A DNA stretch of 64,000 nucleotides from assembly GCA_024235915.1 (NCBI GenBank), contig JACKLO010000013.1:124001-188000 (forward strand). The letters run 5' to 3'. This document shows, piece by piece, positions 1 to 8,154 of this stretch. How positions within the stretch are numbered: position 1 is the first letter of the stretch; each line of letters opens with the position of its first letter. A model generated the notes under the pieces. It searched no databases. It was not told where the DNA came from and was given only the letters and a program-made list of their open reading frames with translations. A program made the translations under genes and the position numbers. Source of the DNA: Burkholderiaceae bacterium. Its GTDB lineage: Bacteria; Pseudomonadota; Gammaproteobacteria; Burkholderiales; Burkholderiaceae_C.

Positions 1-674
1 TCGGCCCGCAGCTGATCGGCGGGCTTGAAGCGTGCGCCGGGCACCAGGTTGTCCTGGAAGCAGCGCAGCGTGGCGCCGGGGATGTGGCCGGCCACCGGGT
101 CCAGCGGCTCGACCTCGCCGCGGAAGCGGGCGCCGTTGCGGGCGTCGACCAGTCGCACACGGCCCAACGACCGTTGCAGGGCGTCGGCGTCCACCGTGGG
201 CATGGCGGGGGCCTCGGCCGCGGGATAGGGCTGGGTGCCGGCCGGCGGCGCCGGTTCGGCGTCGTCGAAGGCCTGGCCGGCAGCCCGCCAGGCGGAGAAA
301 CCACCATCCAGCACCGCCACCGCGTCGTGGCCCAGCCAGCGCAGCAGCCACCAGCAGCGCGCCGCATAGGGCCCGCCCTGGTCGTCGTAGGCCACCACCT
401 GCACGCCAGGCGCGATGCCCATGCGGCCGGCCCAGGCGGCGAAGTCACCGCGGTCGGGCAGCGGGTGGCGGCCATTGCGGCCAGTCTTGGTGCCGGACAG
501 GTCGCGGTCCAGGTGCACGTAGCGGGCACCGGGCAGGTGCCTGGCTTCATGGGCCGCTTCGCCAGCGGAAGGGTCGGCCAGGTCGAAGCGGCAGTCGAGC
601 ACGACGGTCGGCGCTTTGGCCGCCAAACGGGCGGAAAGGGCCTCGACGTCGATCAGGGTGCGGTGGATGTGCAT
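1..674 (-). CDS. sseA: 3-mercaptopyruvate/thiosulfate sulfurtransferase (3' part outside window)
   Basis: A tandem-rhodanese sulfurtransferase that moves sulfane sulfur to cyanide or other thiophilic acceptors. It starts at the ATG at 674, and 224 codons are visible before the window ends. The N-terminal rhodanese fold shows the pattern HLPGARYVHLDRDLSG near residues 43-58 and DDQGGPYAAR..WW near 100. The second repeat begins around residue 160 (LVDARNGARFRGE). The catalytic cysteine loop of the C-terminal domain lies outside the window, so activity and the MST/TST distinction cannot be judged. It is the last of three closely spaced minus-strand genes, 10 nt after the EamA permease. Confidence 0.85.
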   Translation of the reverse strand, partial: MHIHRTLIDVEALSARLAAKAPTVVLDCRFDLADPSAGEAAHEARHLPGARYVHLDRDLSGTKTGRNGRHPLPDRGDFAAWAGRMGIAPGVQVVAYDDQGGPYAARCWWLLRWLGHDAVAVLDGGFSAWRAAGQAFDDAEPAPPAGTQPYPAAEAPAMPTVDADALQRSLGRVRLVDARNGARFRGEVEPLDPVAGHIPGATLRCFQDNLVPGARFKPADQLRA

Positions 675-684
675 TCGTCGATTG

Positions 685-1593
685 TCAATCCGGTGCCGGG
701 CCGGCCGCCAGCCTGGCCCGCAGCAGCGTGGCGGCCACGCCCGCGACGACGATGAGCGCGATGCCCCCCAGCGCCATGGCCGAGACCGCCTCGTCGAACC
801 ACAGCACGCCAAACAGGAAGGCGAAGCCGATGCCTGTGTAGTGCAGCGAGGCGTTGATCAGCGGCGTGCCAATGGCATAGGCGCGCGTCATCATCAGCTG
901 CGCCACCGTGGCCAGCACGCCCACGGCCAGCAGCAGGGCCGCACCGCGCAGGTCGTGGCTGGTGAAGCCGCCATCCAGCTGGGCCAGCGCCGCGCCGACC
1001 AGCACGCCGCCGGCGGAGAAGTAGAAGACGATGCGGTAATCGGGCTCGCCAACCCGCCCCAAGGCCGTGACCTGCAGGTAGGCCAGCGCGGCGATCATGC
1101 CCGACGACAGCCCGGCCAGGCCGTGCCAGAGCTGGTCCTGCGCCATCGTCGGCCGCAGCACCAGGGCCACGCCGGCGAAGCCGGCGAGCACGGTGGCGAT
1201 CAGCCGGCCGTCGACCCGCGCACCGCCCATGATCACGGCACCGCCGATCAGGAACAGCGCCATCCACACCGATGACATGTAGTTCAGCGTCATCGCCGTG
1301 GCCAGCGGCAGGCCACCACCGATGGCATAGAACCACAGCGTCAGCGACGTCACGCCCACCGCCGAACGCCAGGCGTGCATGCCCGGCACCTGGGTGCGCA
1401 GGCTGCCGCCGCGTCCCCGTGCCCACAAGGCGATGAAGACCACACCGACGAGGCTGCGGTACATCACGATCTCGCCGGCGCCATAACGCTGCGAGGCGAG
1501 CTTCACGCACACGCCCATCAGCGCGAACAGGAACGCGGCGCCGAGCATCAGCCACGGCGCCGCGGCGGGCGACAGGCGCCCGGTACGCGTCAA
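685..1593 (-). CDS. EamA/DMT-family transporter
   Basis: A 302-residue integral membrane protein with about ten hydrophobic segments arranged as two EamA repeats, typical of drug/metabolite transporters of this length. The first segment (residues about 13-33, PWLMLGAAFLFALMGVCVKLA) matches the family N-terminus. Substrate cannot be inferred; relatives export metabolites or amino acids. It begins 7 nt after the Rieske oxygenase stop and ends 10 nt before sseA, so the three genes are probably co-transcribed. No promoter is visible in the 7-nt gap. Confidence 0.85.
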   Translation of the reverse strand: MTRTGRLSPAAAPWLMLGAAFLFALMGVCVKLASQRYGAGEIVMYRSLVGVVFIALWARGRGGSLRTQVPGMHAWRSAVGVTSLTLWFYAIGGGLPLATAMTLNYMSSVWMALFLIGGAVIMGGARVDGRLIATVLAGFAGVALVLRPTMAQDQLWHGLAGLSSGMIAALAYLQVTALGRVGEPDYRIVFYFSAGGVLVGAALAQLDGGFTSHDLRGAALLLAVGVLATVAQLMMTRAYAIGTPLINASLHYTGIGFAFLFGVLWFDEAVSAMALGGIALIVVAGVAATLLRARLAAGPAPD

Positions 1594-1600
1594 GCGGTGC

Positions 1601-2731
1601 TCAACGCAGTGCGCTGCCCCGCAGTGCGCCGCCCATCATGCGCCGGTACCAGGCGTGGAAGTGCTGCATGCCGTCTTCCATCGGGCTCTGGTAGGGGCCG
1701 ACCTCGTTGTCCCCGCGCTGCATCAGTGCGCGGCGGCCGGCGTCCATGCGCTCGGCGATCTCGTCGTCCTCGTCACAGGTCTCCATGTAGGCCGCCTGCT
1801 GCGCCTCCACGAGTTCCCGCTCGAACAGCGCCACCTCTTCCGGGTAGAAGAACTCAACGACGTTGACCGTCTTCTGTGGCGACACCGGGTACAGCGTGGA
1901 GACGGTCAGCACGCCGGGGTACCACTCCACCATCACCGTCGGGTAGAGCGTGAGCCAGATGGCACCCTGGGCCGGGCGCGCATCGCCCTGCCAGCGCTTG
2001 AGCGCGTCGTGGAAGCGGCGGTAGGTGCCCGAGCCTGGCCGGTCCAGCGTCGCCTTCAAGCCCACCGTCTGCACCGAGTACTGCTCGCCGAACTCCCAGG
2101 CCAGGTCGTCGCAGGTGACGAGGTTGCCCAGGCCCGGGTGGAACGGCCCGACGTGGTAGTCCTCCAGGTAGACCTCGATGAAGGTCTTCCAGTTGTAGTC
2201 GCACTCGTGGACGACGGCACGGTCGAAGACGTAGCCGTCGAAATCGAGTTCCGCCGCCGGCCCCAGCGCCGCCAGGTCGGTGCGGATGTCGCGCCGCCCA
2301 CCTTCGAAGAGCAGGCCGTTCCACTGCTGCAACGGGTAATTGCGCAGGTGCAGGCAGGGGTCCTCGGCGAAGTGCGGGGCGCCCTTGAGCTGTCCGTCCA
2401 GGCCATAGGTCCAGCGGTGCAGCGGGCAGACCACCTGGCCGCCGGTGTTGCCGCGGCCCTTGAGCATCACCGCCTGCCGGTGGCGGCAGACGTTGGACAC
2501 GAGCTGGATGCCCTGCGGGTTGCGGACCAGCGCACGGCCGTCGCCTTCGTGCTGCAGCACGTGGTAGTCACCAACCTCGGGCACCGTGAGCGCATGGCCC
2601 ACGTACTTCGGCACGGACTCGAAGATCAGCCGTTGTTCCTCGCGGAACAACGCCTCGTCGAAGTACGAGGACACACACAGCTGGGTGCGGCTGTGGTGCG
2701 GGGTTTCGAGACTGATGCTCAGGTCCGACAT
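1601..2731 (-). CDS. Rieske 2Fe-2S aromatic ring-hydroxylating oxygenase alpha subunit-like protein
   Basis: A 376-residue Rieske non-haem iron oxygenase. The Rieske cluster ligands are C82-x-H84 and C102-P-L-H105. The catalytic-domain pattern EDYHVGPFH provides the two histidines of the mononuclear iron site. I chose the ATG at 2731 over longer open frames (up to 3052) because the protein begins normally there and a GGAGG lies upstream at 2745-2749, although its 13-nt spacing is long. No reductase or beta-subunit gene is adjacent, so the partner is elsewhere or generic. The substrate is unknown. It heads the Rieske-EamA-sseA group and is divergent from xseB. Confidence 0.82.
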   Translation of the reverse strand: MSDLSISLETPHHSRTQLCVSSYFDEALFREEQRLIFESVPKYVGHALTVPEVGDYHVLQHEGDGRALVRNPQGIQLVSNVCRHRQAVMLKGRGNTGGQVVCPLHRWTYGLDGQLKGAPHFAEDPCLHLRNYPLQQWNGLLFEGGRRDIRTDLAALGPAAELDFDGYVFDRAVVHECDYNWKTFIEVYLEDYHVGPFHPGLGNLVTCDDLAWEFGEQYSVQTVGLKATLDRPGSGTYRRFHDALKRWQGDARPAQGAIWLTLYPTVMVEWYPGVLTVSTLYPVSPQKTVNVVEFFYPEEVALFERELVEAQQAAYMETCDEDDEIAERMDAGRRALMQRGDNEVGPYQSPMEDGMQHFHAWYRRMMGGALRGSALR

Positions 2732-3000
2732 GATCCGAACGGATCCTCCATGCCCAAGAAGTCGTGACGCCGGCCCGGGACGCAGGAACAGCCCTGAACG
2801 GCCCAACCCGACAACGGAACCTGCGTGCGACCGGCATTGGCGACCCGACCACTTCGCAGGGGCGCGAATTGTAGCCAGGGGGCCCTGACTCACCGGCCGG
2901 CATGGCCGACGCTTCTGGAGTGGGCGCTCCAGAGCACACGTCTGGGCACATTCGGGCACAGGTGTCCGACTAGAATGCCGGGTTGATTTCACGTTGAGAA
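2732..3000. promoter_or_regulatory. Divergent intergenic region with inverted repeat and -10-like hexamer
   Basis: A 269-nt gap between the divergent Rieske oxygenase and xseB genes with no credible ORF. It holds a perfect 7-bp inverted repeat, TCTGGAG-N6-CTCCAGA (2914-2933), that could be an operator. A plus-strand TAGAAT at 2971-2976 lies 24 nt before xseB; I see no convincing -35 for it. Confidence 0.4.
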
Positions 3001-3255
3001 ATGGCCAGGAGCACCGCCAGCGCTGCCGCGACACCCGCCCAGCCCGCGTCATACGAAGAGGCGCTGGCCGAACTTGACCGCCTGGTGCAGGCGATGGAGA
3101 CCGGCCAGTTGCCCCTTGACCGCCTGCTCGACAGCTATCGCCGTGGTGCCGACCTGCTGCAGTTCTGTCGTGGCCGCCTGGACGCGGTGGAGCAGCAGGT
3201 GAAGGTGCTCGAGGACGGTCAGCTCAAGCCCTGGCAGGGCGAGGACGCGGCATGA
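3001..3255 (+). CDS. xseB: Exodeoxyribonuclease VII small subunit
   Basis: An 84-residue acidic helical protein. YEEALAELDRLVQAMETGQLPLD (about residues 18-40) and the following LLDSYRRGADLLQFCRGRLDAVEQQV are the family hallmarks. It pairs with XseA, not in this window, in the nuclease that degrades single-stranded DNA. The length is normal. It overlaps ispA by 4 nt (ATGA), so the two are translationally coupled. The xseB-ispA-dxs order is widely conserved in proteobacteria. Confidence 0.95.
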   Translation: MARSTASAAATPAQPASYEEALAELDRLVQAMETGQLPLDRLLDSYRRGADLLQFCRGRLDAVEQQVKVLEDGQLKPWQGEDAA

Positions 3256-4142
3256 CCGACGCCGAGTTCGACACCTGGTGCCGCGCAGCGCTGGACGAGG
3301 TCGAGGGCGCCCTGTCGGCCTGGGTGCCGGCCGACGCGCCGGCCGGTCTGGGCGAGGCCATGCGCTATGGCGTGCTCGACGGCGGCAAACGCCTGCGCCC
3401 CTTGCTGGTGCTGGCAGCGTGTGACGCCACGGGAGGCGACCGCGAGGCCGCCATGCGCGCGGCGGTGGCGGTGGAACTGATCCATGCCTACTCGCTGGTC
3501 CACGACGACATGCCCTGCATGGACAACGACGTGCTGCGGCGGGGCAAACCCACGGTGCACGTGCAGTACGGCGAGGCCCAGGCCATGCTGGCTGGCGACG
3601 CCATGCAGGCGCTGGCCTTCGAGGTGCTGACGCCCGACGAAGCCCTGATGCCGCTGGCCCTCCAGGCGCGTCTGGTGGGCCTGCTGGCACGCTCGGCCGG
3701 GCATTCCGGCATGGCCGGCGGACAGGCGATCGACCTCGCCGCCACCGGCCAGGCGCTGGACGAGCAGCAGCTGCAGGACATGCACCGCCGCAAGACCGGC
3801 GCCCTGTTGCAGGCCAGTGTGCTGATGGGTGCAGCCTGCGGCACCACCGACCCCCAGGCCTGGCAGCGCCTGTCGGACTACGGCGCCGCCATCGGCCTGG
3901 CCTTTCAGGTCGTCGACGACATCCTGGACGTGACCCAGGCCTCAGAGACCCTGGGCAAGACCGCGGGCAAGGACCTGGACGCCAACAAGCCCACCTATGT
4001 CAGCGTGCTCGGGTTGGACCGCGCCCGCGATCGCGCCGCTGTGCTGCACGCCCAGGCCCAGTCGGCGCTGTCGGCCAGCGGCTTGACCTCGGCCCACAAG
4101 CTGGCGATGCTGGCCGACAAGGTCGTCGACCGGGAAAGTTGA
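3252..4142 (+). CDS. ispA: Farnesyl diphosphate synthase / geranyltranstransferase
   Basis: A 296-residue trans-isoprenyl diphosphate synthase condensing IPP with DMAPP and GPP to make FPP for quinones, undecaprenyl phosphate and haem O. The first aspartate-rich motif starts at D85-D86 with four residues before D91, the insertion typical of bacterial type FPP synthases. The second motif is QVVDDILD near residue 225. GGKRLRP (45-51) is the IPP-binding pattern. The start ATG overlaps the xseB stop. It is followed one base later by dxs, so precursor synthesis and condensation are co-expressed. FPP is also the substrate of the ctaB product encoded 10 kb away. Confidence 0.95.
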   Translation: MTDAEFDTWCRAALDEVEGALSAWVPADAPAGLGEAMRYGVLDGGKRLRPLLVLAACDATGGDREAAMRAAVAVELIHAYSLVHDDMPCMDNDVLRRGKPTVHVQYGEAQAMLAGDAMQALAFEVLTPDEALMPLALQARLVGLLARSAGHSGMAGGQAIDLAATGQALDEQQLQDMHRRKTGALLQASVLMGAACGTTDPQAWQRLSDYGAAIGLAFQVVDDILDVTQASETLGKTAGKDLDANKPTYVSVLGLDRARDRAAVLHAQAQSALSASGLTSAHKLAMLADKVVDRES

Positions 4143-4143
4143 G

Positions 4144-6045
4144 ATGCCTGTCTTCCCCCTGCTCGAACGCATCCAGACCCCGGCCGACCTGCGCCGCATG
4201 GGCCGCAGCGACCTCGCGGCCGTGGCCACGCAGTTGCGAGAGTTCGTGCTGCAGACCGTGTCGCAGACCGGCGGCCACCTGGGCAGCAACCTGGGCACGG
4301 TGGAGCTCACCGTGGCGCTGCACTACGTGTTCAACACGCCGCACGACCGCCTGGTCTGGGACGTCGGCCACCAGACCTATCCCCACAAGGTGCTGACGGG
4401 CCGCCGCGAGCGCATGGGCACGCTGCGCCAGCTTGGCGGCGTGGCCGGCTTCCCCAAGCGCGACGAGAGCGAGTACGACGCCTTCGGCACCGCCCACAGC
4501 TCGACCAGCATCAGCGCCGCGCTGGGCATGGCGCTGGCGTCGCAGCTCAAAGGCGAGGACCGCAAGGCCGTGGCCATCATCGGCGACGGTGCCATGAGTG
4601 CCGGCATGGCCTTTGAGGCGCTGAACAATGCCGGCGTCAGCCACGCCGGGGTGAACGCCGACGTGCTGGTGATCCTGAACGACAACGACATGTCGATCAG
4701 CCCGCCCGTAGGCGCGCTGAACAAGTACCTGGCGCGGCTGATGAGCGGCCAGTTCTACGCCGCCGCGCGCGAGGGCGCCAAGGCGGTGCTGAAGAACGCG
4801 CCGCCGCTGTTCGAGCTGGCGCGCCGCTTCGAGGAGCATGCCAAGGGCATGGTCGTGCCGGGCACGATCTTCGAGGAGTTCGGTTTCAACTATGTGGGCC
4901 CGATCGACGGTCACGATCTCGATTCGTTGATCCCCACGCTGGAAAACCTGCGCGCCAAGAAGGGCCCGCAGTTCCTGCACGTGGTCACCAAGAAGGGTTA
5001 CGGCTACAAGCTGGCCGAGGCCGACCCGGTGAAGTACCACGCGGCCAGCGGCAAGTTCAACCCTGCCGAGGGCTTCCCGAAGGCCGTCAAGCCTTCCAAG
5101 CCCACCTTCACGCAGGTGTTCGGCAGCTGGCTGTGCGACATGGCCGAAGCGGATGCGCGCCTGGTGGCCATCACGCCGGCGATGCGCGAAGGCTCGGGCA
5201 TGGTGGACTTCCACAAGCGTTTCCCGCGCCGGTACCACGACGTGGGCATCGCCGAGCAGCACGCCGTCACCTTCGCCGCCGGCCTGGCCTGTGAGGGGCT
5301 CAAGCCGGTGGTCGCCATCTACTCCACGTTCCTGCAGCGCGGCTACGACCAGTTGATCCATGACGTGGCGCTGCAGAACCTGCCGGTGGTGTTTGCGCTG
5401 GACCGCGCCGGCATCGTCGGTGCCGACGGGCCCACCCACGCCGGCGCTTACGACATCGCCTTCACGCGCTGCATTCCGAACATGAGCGTGCTGACGCCGT
5501 CGGACGAAGCCGAGTGCCGCCAGGCGCTGACCACCGCATTCCGCCAGAGCCACCCGGTTGCGGTGCGCTACCCGCGCGGGGCCGGCGTCGGTGTCGAGCC
5601 CGGCCAGGGCTTCGCCGAATGGCCCTGGGGCAAGGGCGTGCAGCGCCGCAAGGGCAGCCGCATCGCCATCCTCGCCTTCGGCACCCTGCTGCACCCGGCG
5701 CTGAAGGCCGCCGAGACGTTGGACGCCACGGTGGCCGACATGCGTTTCGTCAAGCCGCTGGATGCGGAACTGGTGCTCGAACTGGCGCGCAGCCATGAGG
5801 CCCTGGTGACGGTGGAGGAAGGCTGCGTGATGGGCGGTGCCGGCAGCGCGGTGGCCGAATGCCTGGCGGCCGCCGGCATGGCGGTGCCGTTGCTGCAACT
5901 GGGCCTGCCCGACCTCTTCACCGACCATGGCGACCCGGCCAAGCTGCTGGCAATGTACGGGCTGGATGCGGCCGGCATCGAGCACAGCATCCGCGAACGC
6001 TTCGGCAGCCGCCCTGCACTCCTACGGCCGGCGGCCAACCATTGA
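4144..6045 (+). CDS. dxs: 1-deoxy-D-xylulose-5-phosphate synthase
   Basis: A 633-residue thiamine-diphosphate enzyme catalysing the first step of the MEP pathway from pyruvate and glyceraldehyde 3-phosphate. The TPP site GDGAMSAGMAFEALN and NDNDMSISPPVG lies near residues 149-200. The transketolase-like pyrimidine domain shows GIAEQHAVTFAAGLA and DRAGIVGADGPTH. The C-terminal transketolase domain is complete. ATG 4144 directly follows the ispA stop. Length and motifs are fully normal. Confidence 0.97.
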   Translation: MPVFPLLERIQTPADLRRMGRSDLAAVATQLREFVLQTVSQTGGHLGSNLGTVELTVALHYVFNTPHDRLVWDVGHQTYPHKVLTGRRERMGTLRQLGGVAGFPKRDESEYDAFGTAHSSTSISAALGMALASQLKGEDRKAVAIIGDGAMSAGMAFEALNNAGVSHAGVNADVLVILNDNDMSISPPVGALNKYLARLMSGQFYAAAREGAKAVLKNAPPLFELARRFEEHAKGMVVPGTIFEEFGFNYVGPIDGHDLDSLIPTLENLRAKKGPQFLHVVTKKGYGYKLAEADPVKYHAASGKFNPAEGFPKAVKPSKPTFTQVFGSWLCDMAEADARLVAITPAMREGSGMVDFHKRFPRRYHDVGIAEQHAVTFAAGLACEGLKPVVAIYSTFLQRGYDQLIHDVALQNLPVVFALDRAGIVGADGPTHAGAYDIAFTRCIPNMSVLTPSDEAECRQALTTAFRQSHPVAVRYPRGAGVGVEPGQGFAEWPWGKGVQRRKGSRIAILAFGTLLHPALKAAETLDATVADMRFVKPLDAELVLELARSHEALVTVEEGCVMGGAGSAVAECLAAAGMAVPLLQLGLPDLFTDHGDPAKLLAMYGLDAAGIEHSIRERFGSRPALLRPAANH

Positions 6046-6193
6046 ATTTTTCGAACGGCGTGATGACGCCGTGGCGACGACAGGGTCGGTCGAAGGATGC
6101 GACCATTACGGCTTGTGATGAACCTGCCCTGTTTTTCTTGTGGTCCCAGCCTGCACAGGGCACACCGGCTGCAGGCCCCTGGGCAGCCCTGAC
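6046..6193 (+). other. dxs-folE2 intergenic region
   Basis: A 148-nt gap. The only open frame is a 24-codon ATG at 6118-6192 whose stop sits one base before the folE2 start. It has no recognised similarity or good ribosome-binding site. No terminator with a T-run and no AT-rich Zur-like palindrome is visible. Confidence 0.4.
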
Positions 6194-6991
6194 ATGAACA
6201 ACCTCACCGACGCCCTCCACATTCCGGACACGCAGAGCGCGCGCGACGAACGGCATTTGCCGATCCAGCGCGTGGGCGTGAAGGACGTGCGCTACCCGCT
6301 GCAGCTGCGCGTGGCCGGCGCCGTGCAGAGCACCAGCGCCCGCTGGGCGCTGGACGTGGCCCTGCCCGCGGAGCAGAAGGGCACGCACATGTCGCGCTTC
6401 GTGGCGTGGCTGGACGCGCTGGCCGAATCCGGCGAGCCGCTGGACGCCGCCAGCCTGCGCCAGCGCCACGCCGAGATGCTGGATCGGCTGCACGCCAGCG
6501 AGGGCCGCATCGAAGCCGCGTTCGAGTTCTTCCTGCGCAAGCGCGCGCCGGTGTCCGGCCTGAGCAGCCTGCTGGACTACCAGGGCCGCTGGATCAGCGA
6601 GACGCGGGCCGGCGTCACCACCGTCTGGGCCGAAGTGGCGGTGCCGGTGAAGAGCCTGTGCCCCTGCAGCAAGGAGATCTCCGACTACGGCGCGCACAAC
6701 CAGCGCTCACTGGTGACAGTGCGCGTGGAACTGCTGCAGCCGCTGGAATGGCACGAGCTGGTGCGTTTTGCCGAAGAGGCCGCCAGCTGCGAGATCTGGC
6801 CCATGCTCAAGCGTGCCGACGAAAAGTGGGTGACCGAACGCGCCTACGAGAACCCCAAGTTCGTCGAAGACCTGGTGCGCGACGTGGCGCTGGCGCTGAA
6901 CAAGGACGCGCGGATCGGGCGCTATGTGGTGGACGTGGAGAACTTCGAGTCGATCCACAACCACTCCGCCTGGGCACGCATCGAAAGGTAA
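6194..6991 (+). CDS. folE2: GTP cyclohydrolase I, type IB (FolE2)
   Basis: A 265-residue FolE2-family (DUF198) enzyme converting GTP to dihydroneopterin triphosphate for folate synthesis. The N-terminus carries the signature LPIQRVGVKDVRYPL. The catalytic cysteine lies in PVKSLCPCSKEISDYGAHNQRS (around residue 156), and the C-terminus VVDVENFESIHNHSAWA is typical. I preferred ATG 6194 over an upstream in-frame start at 6140, which would add unrelated residues. FolE2 enzymes in general use various divalent metals and are often induced under zinc limitation, but no Zur box was recognised here. Confidence 0.93.
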   Translation: MNNLTDALHIPDTQSARDERHLPIQRVGVKDVRYPLQLRVAGAVQSTSARWALDVALPAEQKGTHMSRFVAWLDALAESGEPLDAASLRQRHAEMLDRLHASEGRIEAAFEFFLRKRAPVSGLSSLLDYQGRWISETRAGVTTVWAEVAVPVKSLCPCSKEISDYGAHNQRSLVTVRVELLQPLEWHELVRFAEEAASCEIWPMLKRADEKWVTERAYENPKFVEDLVRDVALALNKDARIGRYVVDVENFESIHNHSAWARIER

Positions 6992-7016
6992 CGACGGCGG
7001 AGCCCGCCGCGCCACC

Positions 7017-7022
7017 TAAAAT
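7017..7022 (+). promoter_or_regulatory. -10-like hexamer upstream of ychF
   Basis: TAAAAT followed by CGCGGG, 33 nt before the ychF ATG. The same TANAAT-CGCGGG arrangement precedes the rhodanese gene (27683) and hemA (58910). No -35 was recognised. Confidence 0.4.
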
Positions 7023-7055
7023 CGCGGGTTCCCCCGAACCCTGCGAAAGCCCCCG

Positions 7056-8150
7056 ATGAGCCTCAAGTGCGGCATCGTCGGACTGCCCAACGTCGGCAAG
7101 TCCACCCTCTTCAACGCGCTGACGAAAGCCGGCATCGCGGCTGAGAACTACCCGTTCTGCACCATCGAGCCCAATGTCGGCGTGGTGGAACTGCCCGACC
7201 CGCGACTGGCGCAGCTGTCGAAGATCGTCGAACCCGAACGCATCGTGCCGGCGATCGTGGAGTTCGTCGACATCGCCGGCCTGGTGGCCGGCGCCAGCCA
7301 GGGCGAAGGCTTGGGCAACCAGTTCCTCAGCCACATCCGCGAGACCGACGCCATCGTCAACGTGGTGCGCTGCTTCGAGGACGAGAACGTCATCCACGTG
7401 GCCGGCAAGGTGGACCCGATCGCCGATATCGAGGTCATCCAGACCGAGCTCTGCCTGGCCGACCTTTCCACGGTCGAAAAGTCGCTGGTGCGCTACACCA
7501 AGGTGGCCAAGGCGGGGCAGGACAAGGATGCCGCGCGGCTTGTGGACGTGCTGAAGAAGTGCGAAGCAGCACTCAACGAAGCGCGCCCGGTGCGCAGCAT
7601 CGCCTTCAGCAAGGAAGAGTTGGTGGTGCTCAAGCCGCTGTGCCTGATCACCGCCAAGCCGGCGATGTTCGTCGGCAACGTGGCCGAGGACGGCTTCGAG
7701 AACAACGCCTTCCTCGACCGCCTGAAGGACTACGCCGCGAAGCAGAACGCGCCGGTGGTCGCCATCTGCGCCAAGACCGAGGCCGAACTGGCCGACATGG
7801 CCGACGAGGACCGCGCCATGTTCCTGGCTGAGATGGGGCAGGACGAACCGGGACTGAACCGTTTGATCCGCGCCGCGTTCACCTTGCTGGGCCTGCAGAC
7901 CTACTTCACCGCCGGCGTGAAGGAAGTGCGCGCCTGGACCATCCACATCGGCGACACCGCGCCGCAGGCGGCCGGCGTCATCCACACCGACTTCGAGCGC
8001 GGCTTCATCCGCGCGCAGACCATCGCCTTCGACGACTTCATCGCCCATGGCGGCGAACAGGGCGCCAAGGACGCCGGCAAGATGCGCGCCGAAGGCAAGG
8101 AGTACGTCGTCAAGGATGGCGACGTGATGAACTTCCTCTTCAACGTCTGA
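7056..8150 (+). CDS. ychF: Redox-regulated/ribosome-binding ATPase YchF (Obg-like)
   Basis: A 364-residue OBG-family P-loop protein. The Walker A is GLPNVGKST (residues 8-16) and the G3 region is DIAGLVAGASQGEGLG. The usual NKxD is replaced by NVAED, the variant that makes YchF prefer ATP. A coiled-coil insertion and a C-terminal TGS domain (AWTIHIGDTAPQAAGVIHTDFERGFIRA) follow. Family members bind ribosomes and influence translation and oxidative-stress responses. Length and architecture are normal. Confidence 0.96.
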   Translation: MSLKCGIVGLPNVGKSTLFNALTKAGIAAENYPFCTIEPNVGVVELPDPRLAQLSKIVEPERIVPAIVEFVDIAGLVAGASQGEGLGNQFLSHIRETDAIVNVVRCFEDENVIHVAGKVDPIADIEVIQTELCLADLSTVEKSLVRYTKVAKAGQDKDAARLVDVLKKCEAALNEARPVRSIAFSKEELVVLKPLCLITAKPAMFVGNVAEDGFENNAFLDRLKDYAAKQNAPVVAICAKTEAELADMADEDRAMFLAEMGQDEPGLNRLIRAAFTLLGLQTYFTAGVKEVRAWTIHIGDTAPQAAGVIHTDFERGFIRAQTIAFDDFIAHGGEQGAKDAGKMRAEGKEYVVKDGDVMNFLFNV

Positions 8151-8154
8151 GGCC

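Noticed and set aside
4000..5985. 661-codon minus-strand open frame over dxs
   Set aside because: Composition typical of antisense frames in GC-rich DNA; dxs on the plus strand is complete and conserved.
6118..6192. 24-codon ATG frame ending one base before folE2, as a possible leader peptide
   Set aside because: No ribosome-binding site, no control codon pattern and no attenuator hairpin; probably chance.
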